64,000 nucleotides of DNA, from contig JAEDDI010000001.1 of assembly GCA_016293805.1 (NCBI GenBank), positions 93,596 to 157,595 of the forward strand, in the 5' to 3' direction. This document shows, piece by piece, positions 36,351 to 44,414 of this stretch. The notes under the pieces are model-generated. The model saw only the letters and a program-made list of their open reading frames with translations, searched no databases and was not told the DNA's origin. A program made the translations under genes and the position numbers. The stretch comes from Bacillota bacterium. Its GTDB lineage: Bacteria > Bacillota > Clostridia > Peptostreptococcales > Anaerovoracaceae. Numbering within the stretch: position 1 is the stretch's first letter; the number at the start of each line of letters is the position of its first letter.

Positions 36351-36917
36351 TTACAGATGTTCTGAAAGGAACTGGACTTTGGCTGTTTCCTCAACATATA
36401 CAGCCTTGAGATAAGCCTCATCGATATTTGAACCGATTGTTATAACTCCGTGATTCTGAAGAAGACATACATCCCTGTCCTTGAGCGCCTGAGCTGCTCC
36501 TGATGCAAGTTTTACAGATCCCGGAGGAGCAGGTTTTACAAGACCTATTTCATTTCCGTAAAATGATGCCTCTGTAGTTACCGGCTCTATAACTCTGCCC
36601 TTAACCGCAAAAGCAGTTGCGAACGGTGAATGAGTATGGACTATAGCATTTACATCCTCTCTTACCCTGTATACCGCAAGATGCATTCCGACTTCTCTTG
36701 AAGGTCTTGCATCTGCTCTGCTGTGCAGTATATCGCCGTTTGAATTGATCATTATTATATCATCAATGTCAAGACTCTCCCTGTTCAGCCCTGTTGGTGT
36801 GATATATATTATGTCATTCTTTCTGTCAAAAATGCTGTAGTTGCCAGTCATGTTCCTTACAAATCCATCTCTGTATGCTTTTTTTGCAGTTTCTATAAGA
36901 TCATTCTGATAATTCAA
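36351..36917 (-). CDS. Class II aldolase/adducin family protein
   Basis: A 188-residue metal-dependent aldolase-fold protein. Zinc ligands are in VHTHSPFATAF and LLQNHGVITIG, and the catalytic acid region is SREVGMHLAVYR. Relatives include fuculose-phosphate aldolase, ribulose-phosphate 4-epimerase and methylthioribulose-phosphate dehydratase; the sequence alone does not choose. The likely start is a TTG at 36917, five bases after GGAGGAGG, overlapping mnmA by 17 bases. Further upstream codons in frame belong to mnmA. Confidence 0.82.
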   Translation of the reverse strand: MNYQNDLIETAKKAYRDGFVRNMTGNYSIFDRKNDIIYITPTGLNRESLDIDDIIMINSNGDILHSRADARPSREVGMHLAVYRVREDVNAIVHTHSPFATAFAVKGRVIEPVTTEASFYGNEIGLVKPAPPGSVKLASGAAQALKDRDVCLLQNHGVITIGSNIDEAYLKAVYVEETAKVQFLSEHL

Positions 36918-37968
36918 TGAATCCTCCTCCGATAACCATACCATCTGAATAAATAACAAGTGACTGTCCCGGTGCGGGTGCTCTCTGCGGTTCATCAAAA
37001 CTGACACAAACCATGTCATCATATGCCCTTTCTATAACCGCGGATGCCGGCTTGGCAGCATATCTTATCTTGCACATAACTCTGAGACCTCTTAGCATAT
37101 CCGGCATTTCACCGTTTCCTGTCATTGGGAAGAAACAGTTTCCTATATACACCCGACTTCTGAAAAGATCTCCGCTGTCCCCGAGAACAACCGAATTATT
37201 AGCATCATCAATTGATATGACATATGCAGGTTTTCCCAGAGCTATTCCAAGTCCCTTGCGCTGACCGACTGTATAATTTGCTATTCCTTCGTGTCTTCCG
37301 AGTACATTACCCTGCATATCAACGTAATTTCCTTCTACTGGATTATAACCTTTTGAACGAATAAATTCAATATATCCCGAATTATCATCTATGAAACATA
37401 TCTCCTGGCTGTCCTTTTTTGAAGCGTTAAAAAGGCCTTCTGCCTGTGCAAACTCTCTTACATCGTTTTTGCTTTCGAATTCTTCAAGAGGCATAATCAG
37501 CCTTGATATCACATTCTGCGAAAGGCGGTAAAGCATATATGACTGATCTTTTCTGGCATTTCTGCTCTGCTGTATAAACCATGATTTGAATTCTTCGCTG
37601 TAGACCGTTTTTGCATAATGACCTGTTGCAATATATTGTGCACCTTCAGAGTCGGCAAAATCTGTCAGCGCTTTGAATTTTATTGCCGGATTGCATATAA
37701 TGCACGGATTCGGAGTCCTTCCTCTGATATACTCTCTGCAGAAATTATCTATGACGATTTCAGAAAACATCTCGTGCACATTCACTGTAACAAAGCCTAT
37801 ACCCGCGTCATGAGCAGCTTTACGTGCTGCTTCTATGCCTTCTTTATTGTGTTTTGAAATATCGAAGTAAAGACCCGTCACTTCAAAACCTCTGTTTCTC
37901 AGAACAAGGGCTGCAGCTGCACTGTCCACTCCCCCGCTCAGACCAAGTATCACCTTATTCTTGTTCAT
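36901..37968 (-). CDS. mnmA: tRNA-specific 2-thiouridylase MnmA
   Basis: A 355-residue MnmA, which thiolates U34 of Lys, Glu and Gln tRNAs. The ATP-binding SGGVDSAAAALVL, the first catalytic Cys in RTPNPCIICN, the second Cys in DSQEICFIDD, and YTVGQRKGLGIA are present. The sulfur donor (an IscS/NifS) is not adjacent. The start lies 10 bases after a terminator-like T-run, so expression needs read-through from the DUF896 gene or an internal promoter. Confidence 0.96.
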   Translation of the reverse strand: MNKNKVILGLSGGVDSAAAALVLRNRGFEVTGLYFDISKHNKEGIEAARKAAHDAGIGFVTVNVHEMFSEIVIDNFCREYIRGRTPNPCIICNPAIKFKALTDFADSEGAQYIATGHYAKTVYSEEFKSWFIQQSRNARKDQSYMLYRLSQNVISRLIMPLEEFESKNDVREFAQAEGLFNASKKDSQEICFIDDNSGYIEFIRSKGYNPVEGNYVDMQGNVLGRHEGIANYTVGQRKGLGIALGKPAYVISIDDANNSVVLGDSGDLFRSRVYIGNCFFPMTGNGEMPDMLRGLRVMCKIRYAAKPASAVIERAYDDMVCVSFDEPQRAPAPGQSLVIYSDGMVIGGGFIELSE

Positions 37969-37978
37969 ATTATCACCT

Positions 37979-38004
37979 AAAAAGGCAGTACAGAAAGTAC
38001 TGCC
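37979..38004 (-). terminator. Terminator/attenuator between DUF896 gene and mnmA
   Basis: Minus-strand GGCAGTAC / GTACTGCC, perfect 8-bp stem with a 5-base loop, then TTTTT followed at once by the mnmA AGGTG box. Confidence 0.7.
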
Positions 38005-38011
38005 TCATCAA

Positions 38012-38209
38012 TTAATTAATAGTTCTGTCATCATCAACAAATTCAATATTCTCAAGCTGTGCTCTGAAGTTTGCACGGAATGCTGCTAAATACTCCTGTC
38101 TGAGCCTCGCCTGTTCCTCTTTTTCCTCCGGTGTAAGACCGATAGTCTTCTGTTTATGAGCAAGATGATTGATTTTATCAACAAGCTCTTTAGTTATCCT
38201 GTTTTCCAT
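38012..38209 (-). CDS. DUF896 (YnzC) family protein
   Basis: A 65-residue helical protein with the DUF896 pattern: KINHLAHKQKTIGLT, then EEQARLRQEYLAAFRANFRAQL. In Bacillus ynzC is in the SOS operon yneA-yneB-ynzC. Here it is 6.4 kb from yneA and I see no LexA box before it. Function is unknown. Start follows AAGGAG. Confidence 0.9.
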   Translation of the reverse strand: MENRITKELVDKINHLAHKQKTIGLTPEEKEEQARLRQEYLAAFRANFRAQLENIEFVDDDRTIN

Positions 38210-38238
38210 GTATGCTCCTTATATATATTTCTGAGGTT

Positions 38239-38267
38239 ATTATACAAAATTAAACCGCTTCAGTAAA
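38239..38267 (-). promoter_or_regulatory. Promoter of DUF896-mnmA
   Basis: Minus-strand TTTACT (38262-38267), a 17-base spacer and TATAAT (38239-38244). Confidence 0.6.
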
Positions 38268-38275
38268 GATATACT

Positions 38276-38896
38276 TCAAACCGTGATATAGTCCCTGATT
38301 TGATCAAAAGTCTTGTCTCCTATGCCGTTTACCTCTTTAAGGTCATCAATGCTTGAAAACGCACCGTAGGTAGTTCTGTAGGAAACGATTTTCTCTGCAG
38401 TAACAGGACCTATGCCGCTGAGGGTCTGAAGAAGCTCTTCGTCAGCTGTATTGATATTGATAAGACCGTCTGTCCTGACATTCTCAGACTGACTGTCGGC
38501 CTGATATGTTATACCTGCCTGCGTTTCTTCGAAAGTAGGAATATAAATCTTCTGTCCGTCTGTAAGCTGTGCCGCTCTGTTGATTCCGGACAAATCGGCA
38601 TCGTCTGCAAGACCTCCTGCTGCTCTGATTGCATCCTCTACCCTCGAGCCTGCTTCAAGAGTCACAACCCTGCCGCTTATAACTGCTCCGGATATATCAA
38701 CAACAACCTCCTCCGGCAAAGTTTCTTCAGCCTGCTGCTGAGTGTTTTCAGGAAGAGTAACTTCCTCCTCATCTGTGCTGTGTCCGGAAAAATAGACAGC
38801 AATGCATACAATCAGCACCAGAAGACATATACCGCATCTGATAATAAGCTGCCTGTGTTCAAGCAGAAAATCTTTGTTTAAATATTTCTCTAACAT
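38276..38896 (-). CDS. comEA: Competence-type DNA-binding protein ComEA
   Basis: A 206-residue protein with an N-terminal membrane helix (about 17-36), an acidic linker, an SLBB domain (VVDISGAVISGRVVTLEAGS, about 66-120) and a C-terminal double helix-hairpin-helix (ININTADEELLQTLSGIGP, IDDLKEVNGIGDKTF). ComEA binds incoming DNA at the cell surface. No comEC is adjacent, so a working uptake system is not shown. Confidence 0.9.
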   Translation of the reverse strand: MLEKYLNKDFLLEHRQLIIRCGICLLVLIVCIAVYFSGHSTDEEEVTLPENTQQQAEETLPEEVVVDISGAVISGRVVTLEAGSRVEDAIRAAGGLADDADLSGINRAAQLTDGQKIYIPTFEETQAGITYQADSQSENVRTDGLININTADEELLQTLSGIGPVTAEKIVSYRTTYGAFSSIDDLKEVNGIGDKTFDQIRDYITV

Positions 38897-38931
38897 ATAA
38901 ATACGCCCCCTAATTCCAATATTTTACATTT

Positions 38932-38962
38932 ACAGTTTACTACTCGGCAAACTGTATGTCAA
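38932..38962 (-). promoter_or_regulatory. Promoter of comEA with overlapping palindrome
   Basis: Minus-strand TTGACA (38957-38962), a 17-base spacer and TAAACT (38934-38939). An inverted repeat ACAGTTT (38932-38938) / AAACTGT (38949-38955) covers the -10 box and part of the spacer, so a bound dimer would block the promoter. Confidence 0.6.
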
Positions 38963-38993
38963 AGGAGTAGTAAGGTGTATTTAAACTTTGTAT

Positions 38994-39674
38994 TTACATA
39001 AAATCATAATCCCTGAACAGAAGTTTCCTTCTCATCACTTCAATCTCGCTTCTTGCAGTATTGATACCGGAATAATCAAGGAAGGACGATATCACAAGTT
39101 CAGGACTGAGGTTTGATTCACTGCCGCAGTCAACAGTTATAGTCATAATATAGTTATTGTCAACAAAAGTGACATCCATATCTCTTATCTTTCCCCTTAT
39201 ATTTATTTCTTTCATTTCTTTTGATTTCTTCTGTTTTTTGAATACCATTATCTCCTTTTGTGAAAGATAATCCTGCGTAAGCTTTTTTTCCTTTCCGCAA
39301 AAAGATTCGTCAACAGGAACAGCGATGAAATATTCAGCCGCGAAGCACGAAGCCGCCAGCGACTTTCCATTGTCTGAAAGAAGTCTTACTTCCTTTACTG
39401 AAATCCCTTCGGGAAGCCTTGATGAAAGTCTTTCCCTGATATCTTCGCACATATAATCGGTAGATGTTTCAATCTCAAGCAGTTCACACATGGATTCATA
39501 TCCAAGTGAAAGCGGCTGCGCAAAGCCCATCTTCGGATGAGGATTAAACCCCTGCGAATACTTCAGCCTGATATCTGCCCTTTTAATTATTCTTTTAAAC
39601 AGTCTCAGCATATCAAGATGAGATGTGTATTTAAGAAATCCGTTTTTTGTAAACTTAACCGCGTATCTGCTCAT
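38994..39674 (-). CDS. TIGR03936 family radical SAM-linked protein (DUF2344)
   Basis: A 226-residue DUF2344 protein: VKFTKNGFLKYTSHLDMLRL, then SQGFNPHPKMGFAQPL. It is the usual partner of TIGR03960 radical SAM proteins, whose gene overlaps it by 20 bases upstream here. In some relatives the two are fused. The task is unknown; a tRNA or rRNA modification role is often guessed. RNase E/G (rng), a common neighbour, is absent. Confidence 0.9.
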   Translation of the reverse strand: MSRYAVKFTKNGFLKYTSHLDMLRLFKRIIKRADIRLKYSQGFNPHPKMGFAQPLSLGYESMCELLEIETSTDYMCEDIRERLSSRLPEGISVKEVRLLSDNGKSLAASCFAAEYFIAVPVDESFCGKEKKLTQDYLSQKEIMVFKKQKKSKEMKEINIRGKIRDMDVTFVDNNYIMTITVDCGSESNLSPELVISSFLDYSGINTARSEIEVMRRKLLFRDYDFM

Positions 39675-41520
39675 GGTTCACCTCCGGAATGCAATCGGCA
39701 TATCTGCTCATACCGCAGCCGTTGCATGACATTCTGCAGTCAGGAGTCAGTTCTCCTCTATATGCCCTGATATTTTCATTTTCAAGGAATTTTTTTGATA
39801 TTCCGCTGTCTATTACATCCCACGGCATAACTTCGCTGAAATCGCGTTTTCTGTGACAATAAAACGCTTTATCAATTCCTGTCTCCTCAAAGGCCTGATT
39901 CCATATCTGTGCATTAAAGCCTTCGGACCACGCATCGAAACCTGCACCAAGTTCATGAGCTCTCAGAAGAACTCGACCTGTTCTTCTGTCACCCCTTGCA
40001 AATACAGTTTCCAGTATACTTGTCTCAGTATCATGGTAATTGAAAGTAACGCCTTTGATTGGCTTCAACTTTGCAAGAAGATAGTTATGCTTTTCGATGA
40101 ACATCTCTTCTGTATCCTGAGCCTCCCACTGGAATGGAGTAAACGGCTTTGGAACAAAATTTGAAACACTGACTGTAACCTTGACTCTTCCTCCCTTAGG
40201 CCCCTTAATCTCATAGTTCATGTCAATAATTTTTCTTGCTATTTCGGCAATTCCGTCCAGATCCTCAAATGTCTCAGTAGGATGTCCAACCATAAAGTAC
40301 AGTTTTATCACATTCCATCCCAGTTCAAAAGCCTGACCTACAGCAAGGAACAGATCCTTCTCTGTGATTCCCTTGTTGATTACGTCTCTGAGCCTCTGTG
40401 TGCCTGCTTCAGGCGCAAATGTGAGACCGCTTTTTTTGTATCCCTGAATTCTGTCCAGCACATCGTATGCGAATGAATCCAGACGAAGTGAAGGAAGGGA
40501 AAGCGATACATTGCTGCTGCTGCAGTAGTCCATAAGTTCAAGTGCAAGAGATTCAAAGCTGCTGTAATCACTGGTTGAAAGAGACAGAAGTGAAAGTTCC
40601 TCATGTCCCGTATTCTTAAGCTGCTCTTTTGCAAGATTCATTATTGTTTCCTGTTTTTTCTCTCTTACAGGTCTGTAAATCATTCCAGCCTGACAGAAAC
40701 GGCAGCCTCTTGTACAGCCTCTGAAAGTCTCAACAACAGCTCTGTCATGAACTGTTTCAATAAACGGAACGATATTGTTAACAGGAAATTCAGCGCTGTC
40801 TATATCCTTTACAATCGCTCTCATTACTTTTTCAGGCGCATTTGGATTGTTCGGAGTATATGACTTTACCGTCATGTCTGCGTTATACTCAACATCGTAA
40901 AACGATGGAACATATACACCCTTAAGATGTGCAGCTTGTTCAAGAAACTCATGTTTTGAAAGTCCTTTCTTTCTGCATTCGGCATAAAGCTGCGTAAACT
41001 CAACAATCAGTTCCTCTCCGTCGCCTATCATAAATACATCGATAAAATCTGAAAGAGGTTCAGGATTATACGCACAGGGACCTCCGGCAGCTATCAGAGG
41101 CATATCATCACTTCGCTGTGAACACAATAAAGGGATGTTTCCCAGTTCAAGTATGTTCAGTATATTCGTATATGACATCTCGTACTGCAAAGTGAAACCG
41201 AGTATATCCAGCCTTGAAAGCGGGATTTTGTTTTCCAGAGTGAAAAGTTCCATCTTTTCCTCTCTCATGAGTTTCTCCATATCACGTGCAGGTGAAAACA
41301 CTCTCTCACAGGCGATATTATCTTCTTTATTCAGTATATTGTACAGAATCTGAAGTCCCATGTATGACATCCCTATTTCATATGTGTCAGGAAATGCAAA
41401 ACCGAACTTCACATCAGTTTTATCAGGGTCTTTCGTAATGCTGCCTGTCTCATGACCTATATATCTGGCAGGCTTTTCGACAAGCTTTAACATTTTTTCA
41501 AGGTCTCTGCTGTTTTTCAT
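39655..41520 (-). CDS. TIGR03960 family B12-binding-type radical SAM protein
   Basis: A 621-residue radical SAM protein. An N-terminal B12-binding-like region is followed by the cluster motif RGCTRGCRFCQAGM, with CxxxCxxC at about residue 270. LTFAPEAGTQRLRDVINKG is typical of this family. The C-terminus is Cys-rich (CRMSCNGCGM), which may hold another cluster. Function is unknown. Confidence 0.92.
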   Translation of the reverse strand: MKNSRDLEKMLKLVEKPARYIGHETGSITKDPDKTDVKFGFAFPDTYEIGMSYMGLQILYNILNKEDNIACERVFSPARDMEKLMREEKMELFTLENKIPLSRLDILGFTLQYEMSYTNILNILELGNIPLLCSQRSDDMPLIAAGGPCAYNPEPLSDFIDVFMIGDGEELIVEFTQLYAECRKKGLSKHEFLEQAAHLKGVYVPSFYDVEYNADMTVKSYTPNNPNAPEKVMRAIVKDIDSAEFPVNNIVPFIETVHDRAVVETFRGCTRGCRFCQAGMIYRPVREKKQETIMNLAKEQLKNTGHEELSLLSLSTSDYSSFESLALELMDYCSSSNVSLSLPSLRLDSFAYDVLDRIQGYKKSGLTFAPEAGTQRLRDVINKGITEKDLFLAVGQAFELGWNVIKLYFMVGHPTETFEDLDGIAEIARKIIDMNYEIKGPKGGRVKVTVSVSNFVPKPFTPFQWEAQDTEEMFIEKHNYLLAKLKPIKGVTFNYHDTETSILETVFARGDRRTGRVLLRAHELGAGFDAWSEGFNAQIWNQAFEETGIDKAFYCHRKRDFSEVMPWDVIDSGISKKFLENENIRAYRGELTPDCRMSCNGCGMSRYADCIPEVNHEQIRG

Positions 41521-41532
41521 ATTTTTCCTTTC

Positions 41533-42063
41533 CTAGCCGCATATATCATCAAAGCTCCTGCCTGTAAGCTTTTCAATATCGTGTATGAATTCTTTTGTTT
41601 CTTCTTTCTTTGTGTAAATCTCCCTGATTACATCTTCACCCTTGCCGCCTTTTCTTGCCTTGTCGACAATGTATTCTATTCGTTCGTCTATTCCAACATA
41701 GCGGTCTTCCTTGACAACTCTGTCTGAAAGACATACCATATCTGCCTCATTGACTTCATCTATCCTTGAGAAGCCCGGATATCTCATGTGCTTTCTGATT
41801 ATGCCGGCTTCTTCAGAAAGACCTATGCTTTCGGCATACTGCGCACCTACTTTTTCATGATCTTTTTCAACTCTGGCTATATCATGAATTATTGCCGCGC
41901 CGGTTATAAGCTGTATATCCAGACTGCCGCCGGCCGCATTTATTGCTTCAGCTATTTTACATGCAGTGTCCGTTACCGCTATACAGTGGCGTATTACATG
42001 CTCAGGAGTATTATACTCTCTCAGCAGTTTTACTCCTTCTTCTTTAGTGATTCTTTTAGACAT
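41533..42063 (-). CDS. HD-domain phosphohydrolase
   Basis: A 176-residue HD protein. Metal ligands can be seen in VIRHCIAVTD, AAIIHDIARVEKDHE and CLSDRVVKED. The substrate is unknown, but small HD proteins of this kind act on nucleotides. It lies between obgE and the TIGR03960 gene, the region where other Clostridia have yhbY-nadD-yqeK. It is not YqeK, which is present at 94-657. Confidence 0.82.
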   Translation of the reverse strand: MSKRITKEEGVKLLREYNTPEHVIRHCIAVTDTACKIAEAINAAGGSLDIQLITGAAIIHDIARVEKDHEKVGAQYAESIGLSEEAGIIRKHMRYPGFSRIDEVNEADMVCLSDRVVKEDRYVGIDERIEYIVDKARKGGKGEDVIREIYTKKEETKEFIHDIEKLTGRSFDDICG

Positions 42064-42091
42064 AATGTACCTCTAACTGTCATAATTAAAA

Positions 42092-42100
42092 ATTATATCA
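42092..42100 (-). promoter_or_regulatory. Extended -10 promoter for the HD gene
   Basis: Minus-strand TGATATAAT (TATAAT at 42092-42097). No clear -35. Confidence 0.5.
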
Positions 42101-42130
42101 CAACTCAAGCACAAATTGTAATATTCAGAC

Positions 42131-42153
42131 AGAAAGGCCACATATTGCGGCCT
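42131..42153 (-). terminator. Possible terminator after obgE
   Basis: Minus-strand AGGCCGC / GTGGCCT (one G-T pair) with a 5-base loop, overlapping the obgE stop and followed by only TTTCTG. Confidence 0.45.
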
Positions 42154-43450
42154 AGTCATCCCAGTATTCAAATTCGAAATCTCTGATTCTTACAGTATCG
42201 CCCTCTTCCATTCCAAGATCAAGAAGAATCTGCATTCCGCCCGATTTTTCAATATACCGGTCAAGATATCTGAGCGAACCGTAGTCTTCGAAATTCGTGG
42301 AATTAAAGATTTTCATAAGCTGTTTTCCTTCAAGAACATATACATCGTCCTCCTCGTTGTAAAAACCTGTAACCTTCCTGTAATCAGGATCTTTGGCATC
42401 AGAGTCCACATCGAACATTTCATACGTATCATCAGGTTCTACAGGATTTGCCTCAGCTTCCTCGAGAAGGTGAAGCGCCTCCCAGAGAAGTTCCTTTACA
42501 CCCATATTTATCGGTGCTGAAACAGGAAACACCTTATATCCTTTTTCTTCAACATATTCTTTAAATTCCAGATATCCCGGGTCATCTTCGTCTATAATAT
42601 CTATCTTGTTGGCAGCTACAACCATCGGTTTTCTGAGAAGGCGCTCATCATAGGACCTGAGTTCATCCATTATTTTATCAAAATCGTCTTTCGGATCTCT
42701 TCCCTCGGATCCTGAAACGTCTACAACATGTATAAGTACCTTGGTTCTTTCGATGTGCTTGAGAAACTTGAATCCAAGTCCCAGTCCCCTGGATGCACCT
42801 TCAATTATTCCTGCAATATCAGCCATGCAGAAACTTGTATCACCAATTGATACTATTCCAAGATTTGGCTCGATAGTTGTAAAGTGGTAGTTTGCAATCT
42901 TGGGTTTTGCACTTGTTGATACAGACAGTATTGTAGATTTCCCCACATTTGGAAATCCTACAAGTCCGACATCTGCTATCAGTTTCATCTCAAGAATTAC
43001 ATCTCTTTCGACTGCAAATCCTCCCGCTTCGGCAAAATTCGGAGCCTGTCTTGTAGATGTCTTGTAATGAACATTACCCTTTCCTCCCTTACCGCCTTTT
43101 GCTGCGATAAAAGTCTGCCCATTCTCTACAAGATCGCACATAAGCATGCCTGTTGCCTCATCTATAACCATTGTTCCAACAGGCACCTTGATTACAAGAT
43201 CTTCACCGTATTTTCCGAATCTGTTTCTCTTCATGCCGTCCTGGCCGTTTTCTGCCTCGTATTTTCTCTTGTATCTGAAGTCCATCAGCGTTCTCAAATC
43301 TTCATCGGCCTGAAAAACGATATTTCCGCCTTTTCCGCCGTCGCCGCCGTCCGGACCGCCCTCAGGTACATACGGATCTCTTCTGAATGTCACGGCACCG
43401 TCTCCGCCCTTACCGGATTTAATGTGTATTTTCGCTCTGTCTACAAACAT
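42152..43450 (-). CDS. obgE: GTPase Obg/CgtA
   Basis: A 432-residue Obg GTPase of 50S assembly and stress response. The Gly-rich Obg fold (KGGDGAVTFRRDPYVPEGGP) occupies 1-158. The G domain has GFPNVGKST, DIAGIIEGAS and AANKID. The C-terminal OCT domain runs from about 355. It follows rplU-rpmA as in most bacteria. Confidence 0.96.
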   Translation of the reverse strand: MFVDRAKIHIKSGKGGDGAVTFRRDPYVPEGGPDGGDGGKGGNIVFQADEDLRTLMDFRYKRKYEAENGQDGMKRNRFGKYGEDLVIKVPVGTMVIDEATGMLMCDLVENGQTFIAAKGGKGGKGNVHYKTSTRQAPNFAEAGGFAVERDVILEMKLIADVGLVGFPNVGKSTILSVSTSAKPKIANYHFTTIEPNLGIVSIGDTSFCMADIAGIIEGASRGLGLGFKFLKHIERTKVLIHVVDVSGSEGRDPKDDFDKIMDELRSYDERLLRKPMVVAANKIDIIDEDDPGYLEFKEYVEEKGYKVFPVSAPINMGVKELLWEALHLLEEAEANPVEPDDTYEMFDVDSDAKDPDYRKVTGFYNEEDDVYVLEGKQLMKIFNSTNFEDYGSLRYLDRYIEKSGGMQILLDLGMEEGDTVRIRDFEFEYWDD

Positions 43451-43471
43451 TTTTCCATCCTTTCAAAGACC

Positions 43472-43498
43472 AGAAAACCCCTATCTTGGATAGGGGTT
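43472..43498 (-). terminator. Hairpin between rpmA and obgE
   Basis: Perfect 10-bp stem AACCCCTATC / GATAGGGGTT with a 3-base loop; on the minus strand it is followed by TTCTG. It probably lowers obgE expression relative to the ribosomal proteins. Confidence 0.6.
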
Positions 43499-43506
43499 AA
43501 TTATCA

Positions 43507-43767
43507 TTAAGCTTCTTTTGGATATACACTTACCTGTTTTCTTTTCTTGTCTTTTCTTTCGAACTTAACAGCTCCGTCTATCATTGCGAATAAAGTGTCA
43601 TCTCCACCGATGCCTACATTGTTGCCAGGGTGGAACTTTGTTCCTCTCTGTCTAACAAGAATGCTGCCTGCAGTTACAAACTGTCCGTCGCCTCTCTTAA
43701 CTCCTAAACGTTTCGACTCGGAATCTCTACCGTTCTTGGAACTACCTACACCTTTTTTACTTGCCAT
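43507..43767 (-). CDS. rpmA: 50S ribosomal protein L27, without N-terminal extension
   Basis: An 86-residue L27 with [16 protein letters not shown] and [19 protein letters not shown]. Many Firmicutes L27 proteins start with a roughly nine-residue extension cut by the protease Prp. This protein starts directly [10 protein letters not shown], and the 23-base gap to rplU leaves no room for prp. Start follows AAGGAGG. Confidence 0.97.
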   Translation of the reverse strand: MASKKGVGSSKNGRDSESKRLGVKRGDGQFVTAGSILVRQRGTKFHPGNNVGIGGDDTLFAMIDGAVKFERKDKKRKQVSVYPKEA

Positions 43768-43790
43768 GGAATTTACCTCCTTGCTCTAAT

Positions 43791-44282
43791 CTATTTTTCT
43801 GCTGCTTCGATTGTCTCGATTATAACAGCCTTAGTTGCTTTTTCGTCTATTTCAATGTTGTTTTCCTTAGCATACTCGATAAGTTCAGCCTTAAGCATTG
43901 ACTTTAATGACTTTGCTGCCTTTGTTTCTTCTGCTTCAGGAACTTCTTCAGCTGCAGGAGCTGCTGCAGGCTTATCAGTACCGATACCTGTAATTTCAAC
44001 CATTGTATACGGCTGTCTGTGACCCTGCTTCTTTCTGTAGTCCTTCTTAGCCTTGTACTTGAAGATAACAACCTTCTTGCCCTTGCCGTTTTCCACTACA
44101 GTTCCGTAAACCTTTGATCCAACATATGGAGTTCCAACCTGAATATCAGCGCCTTCTCCCATTACAAGGACCTTGTCAAATTCAACTTTTTCTCCGGCTT
44201 CAGCACCGAGCTTTTCAACAACGATTACATCGCCTTCTTTTACTCTGTACTGCTTTCCGCCAGTTTCAATTACTGCATACAT
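43791..44282 (-). CDS. rplU: 50S ribosomal protein L21 with C-terminal extension
   Basis: A 163-residue L21; the standard protein is near 103. Residues 1-102 are classical L21 ([36 protein letters not shown]). An Ala/Pro/Glu linker follows, then about 38 residues ([20 protein letters not shown]) resembling a SAP/HeH or Rho-N-like helical nucleic-acid-binding unit. The frame is open and continuous, so this is a real extension. A leader RNA lies upstream. Confidence 0.95.
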   Translation of the reverse strand: MYAVIETGGKQYRVKEGDVIVVEKLGAEAGEKVEFDKVLVMGEGADIQVGTPYVGSKVYGTVVENGKGKKVVIFKYKAKKDYRKKQGHRQPYTMVEITGIGTDKPAAAPAAEEVPEAEETKAAKSLKSMLKAELIEYAKENNIEIDEKATKAVIIETIEAAEK

Positions 44283-44362
44283 TATTATATTTCCTCCTCA
44301 TTCCAGTCTCGCCGTGTTAAGGCAGCTTACGCATTTGGAGCCTTTTCCGAGCGGCTAACATA
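44283..44362 (-). ncRNA. Probable L21 leader RNA
   Basis: The 80-base 5' UTR of rplU can fold: AGCC/GGCU, a GCGUAAGC mini-hairpin with a GNRA loop, GCC/GGC and an enclosing UCCA/UGGA. Its place before rplU and size fit the L21 leader family of Firmicutes, thought to bind L21 for autoregulation. The assignment rests on position and structure, not a profile search. Confidence 0.55.
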
Positions 44363-44369
44363 CTCAATA

Positions 44370-44398
44370 ATCTTATCAAAAGAAAACCCTTTTGTCAA
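44370..44398 (-). promoter_or_regulatory. Promoter of rplU-rpmA-obgE
   Basis: Minus-strand TTGACA (44393-44398), a 17-base spacer and TAAGAT (44370-44375). The -35 box covers the loop of the terminator at 44383-44406. Confidence 0.7.
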
Positions 44399-44406
44399 AG
44401 GGTTTT
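44382..44406 (-). terminator. Terminator of the lysozyme gene, overlapping the rplU promoter
   Basis: Perfect 10-bp stem AAAACCCTTT / AAAGGGTTTT with loop at 44393-44396, followed on the minus strand by CTTTTG. Confidence 0.75.
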
Positions 44407-44414
44407 CATAAGAA

